Below, one piece after another: positions 61,680 through 64,000 of a DNA stretch of 64,000 nucleotides. Under the pieces are notes generated by a model. That model was not told the DNA's origin, made no database searches, and saw only the letters and a program-made list of their open reading frames with translations. Origin of the DNA: Sipunculus nudus (taxonomy: Eukaryota > Annelida > Sipuncula > Golfingiida > Sipunculidae); contig CM049318.1 of assembly GCA_026874595.1 (NCBI GenBank), positions 15,734,241-15,798,240 of the forward strand, given 5' to 3'. Each line of letters opens with the position of its first letter. The stretch's first letter is position 1. The position numbers and the translations under genes are program-made.

Positions 61680-63950
61680 AGCTCAGCTGACTGTAAATCA
61701 TCTGAGCTATAGCGATCACTCTTTGTCCGTCGTCCGTCCGGCCGTCCGGCCGTCTGTCCGTTAACAGGGCACAAATCGTAACCACTGGACTTAGAACCTT
61801 GTAACTTGGGATTGTGAGAGGTCCATGAAAAATCTCCTTGGAAACCAGAATTAGGTCTCTGTTACCCATATCCTTCGAGCTATGGGGCCCAAAAGTACCC
61901 CCCAGAAAAGTAAAAAATTTCATACAAAAACTTCAATATCTCATTAACTACTTAATTGATGGTCATGATTTTTGGCATACATATTGATCATGAGATGTTC
62001 CATAACTTCCTGCAGACTGGTGGCGCCACCTGTATTTTCGATTTTTTTACGAATTTTTTTCTCTATTTTTGAGACCTTTAAAAATGTGAACATCTGTTAA
62101 TAAGGCACAAATCGTAAAGACTGGACCTAGAATCTTAATTCTTGACACACTGAGAGGTCCATGAAAAATCTCCTTGGAAACCAGAAATTAGGTCTCTGTT
62201 ACCCATATCCTTTGAGATATGGGGCCCCAAAGTACCCCCCCAGAATAGTCAAAAATTTTATAAAAAAAAACTTCAATATCTCAATAACTACATTACTGAT
62301 GGTCATGATTTTTGGCATACATATTGATCATGAGATGTTCCATCAGGTCCTGCAGACTGGTGGCGCCACCTGTATTGTTCGATTTTTTACGATTTTTTCC
62401 TCTATTTTTTAGACCTTTAAGGATGCTGTCATCTGTTAACTTTGCACAAATAGTAACGACTGGACCTAAAATCTTCATTCTTGACACACTGAGAGAACTA
62501 TGAAAAGTCTCCATGGAAACCAGAAATTAGGTCTCTGTTACCCATATCCTTCAAGCTATGGGGCCACAAAGTACCCCCACAGAAAAGTCAAAAATTTCAT
62601 ACAAACACTTCAATATCTCATTAACTACTTGACTGATGGTCATGATTTTTGGCATTCATCTTGATCATGAGATGTTCCATCAGTCTGCAGACTGGTGGCG
62701 CCACCTGTATTTTTCGATTTTTTACGAATTTTTTTCTCTATTTTGAGACCTTTAAAACTGTGAACATCTGTTAACAAGGCACAAATCGTAAAGACTGAAC
62801 CTAGAATCTTAATTCTTGACACACTGAGAGGTCCATGAAAAGTCTCCAGGGAAACGAGAAATTAGGTCTCTGTTACCCATATCCTTTGAGCTATGGGGCC
62901 CCAAAGTACCCCAAAGAATAGTAAAAAATTTCCTACAAAAACTTCAATATCTCAATAACTACATCACTGATGGTCATGATTTTTGGCATACATATTGATC
63001 ATGAGATGTTCCATCAGTTCCTGTAGACTGGTGGCGCCACCTTTATTGTTCGAATTTTTTTTACGATTTTTTCCTCTATTTTTGAGATCTTTAAGGATGC
63101 TGTCATCTGTTAGCGTGGCACAAATCGTAACGACTGGACCTAGAATCTTCATTTTCAACACACTGAGAGACCTATGAAAAGTCTCCATGGAAACTAGAAA
63201 TTAGGTCTCTGTTACCCATATCCTTTGAGCTATGGGCCCCAAAGTACCCCCAGAATAGCCAAAAGATTCATACAAAAACTTCAATATCTCATTAACTACA
63301 TCAATGATGGTCATGATTTTTGGCATACGTATTAATCATGGAGTGTTTCATCAGTTTCTGCAGACTGGTGGTGCCACCTGTATTTGTTCGGGTTTTTTTT
63401 TTACAATTTTTTTCTCTATTTTTGAGACCTTTTAAGATGTGAACATCTGTAAACAGGGCACAAATAATAAAGACTGGACCAAGAATCTTCATTCTTGACA
63501 CACAAGGAGACCCATGAAATGTCTCCATGGAATCCTGAAATAAGGTCTCTGTTACCCATATTCTTTAAGCTGTATGACCCCAAAATACCCCCCCCCAGAA
63601 TAATGGAAAATTTGATACAAAAACTGCAGTATCTCAATAACTACAACACAATTTTTCTGAAACTTACACCAATTATCGGGTCACATGTGAACTGGTGCCT
63701 AACCAATTTGCGTTGACCTCTGACCTCTCCTGTCTGCCCAGTGTCCATTTGTGCCTCTGTTTCATCACATAAACCCTCATATCTCAGGAACCGTTTGACC
63801 GATCAGGAAATAAAATTTATACAAATGAAGCCCTTGGATAGCTTTATAACATATACAAAAAATGGTGGCGCCACCTGTAACCCTGTTTGCACAGTGTCCA
63901 TCTGTTCATCTGCCTTGCGTTAAAATCATCCATATCTCTGCAGTGAATTG
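61680..63950 (+). repeat. Array of ~336-bp units with palindrome GGTGGCGCCACC
   Basis: The array opens with AGCTCAGCTGACTGTAAATC and CGATCACTCTTTGTCCGTCG plus short CCGTCCGGCCGTC repeats. GATCATGAGATGTTCC then recurs at about 61988, 62328, 62664 and 62998, with a variant near 63334: steps of 334-340 bp. Each unit carries CTGGTGGCGCCACCTGTA, GACACACTGAGAG, TCTCC(TTG/ATG)GAAACCAGAA, GTCTCTGTTACCCATATCC and CTTCAATATCTCA. The palindrome reappears once more near 63860 in diverged sequence. Frames of 60-90 codons on both strands are repeat read-throughs. Confidence 0.85.
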
Positions 63951-64000
63951 ACTAATTCACGTGAAATTCCGCATGCTTATACATCCTGGATAGCTTTATT

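Noticed and set aside
61678-63637. Series of 60-83-codon frames with similar peptides on both strands
   Set aside because: Their similarity to each other comes from the ~336-bp tandem repeat. They lack protein-like conservation, and frames occur on both strands.

Overview
The window is animal nuclear DNA: AT-rich, gene-poor, intron-bearing, and full of dinucleotide and trinucleotide microsatellites, satellite-like arrays and several transposon classes. A Gmr1-type Ty3/Gypsy element and repeat ends of the 'TTTGTCCGTCGTCCG' type fit a marine lophotrochozoan, most likely a mollusc. That placement is inference from repeat content, not from a marker gene.

The only convincing host genes are two tandem paralogues on the minus strand. 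Each is built from three coding exons: a 22-nt start exon (34625-34646 and 57401-57422), a ~0.9-kb middle exon (30668-31574 and 52265-53177) and a ~0.7-kb last exon (24614-25325 and 46566-47286). Splice sites and phases match in both copies. The predicted products are about 546 and 551 residues. Each is a type II membrane protein with two successive glycosyltransferase-like domains, the first carrying NDDT and FADDW-type motifs and the second an RDADARLSERD motif. The genes lie inside a segmental tandem duplication: copy 1 at about 22.7-36.6 kb and copy 2 at about 37.3-59.5 kb. Copy 2 is longer mainly because it received a 6.85-kb Gypsy element (39065-45911) and a solo LTR (49388-50249).

From 1 to 22.7 kb I see no host gene. 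This part holds a tandemly duplicated AT-rich block with trinucleotide repeats (4.1-6.1 kb) and a foldback-like element whose ~0.9-kb inverted arms consist of ~160-bp tandem units (7.5-11.2 kb), enclosing a decayed LINE. It also holds an inverted repeat at 15.1-16.4 kb, a small TA-flanked MITE (17085-17446), and a ~120-bp satellite made of two alternating ~60-bp half-units (18.3-19.9 kb).

From 59.5 kb to the end there is a long (TA)n tract, unassigned AT-rich sequence, and an array of ~336-bp units each carrying the palindrome GGTGGCGCCACC (61.7-63.9 kb).

The Gypsy element is dead (frameshifts and stops in every domain). Its domain order is gag-protease-integrase-reverse transcriptase-RNase H, the unusual Gmr1 arrangement. 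All identities were made by reading the sequence; no database search was run.
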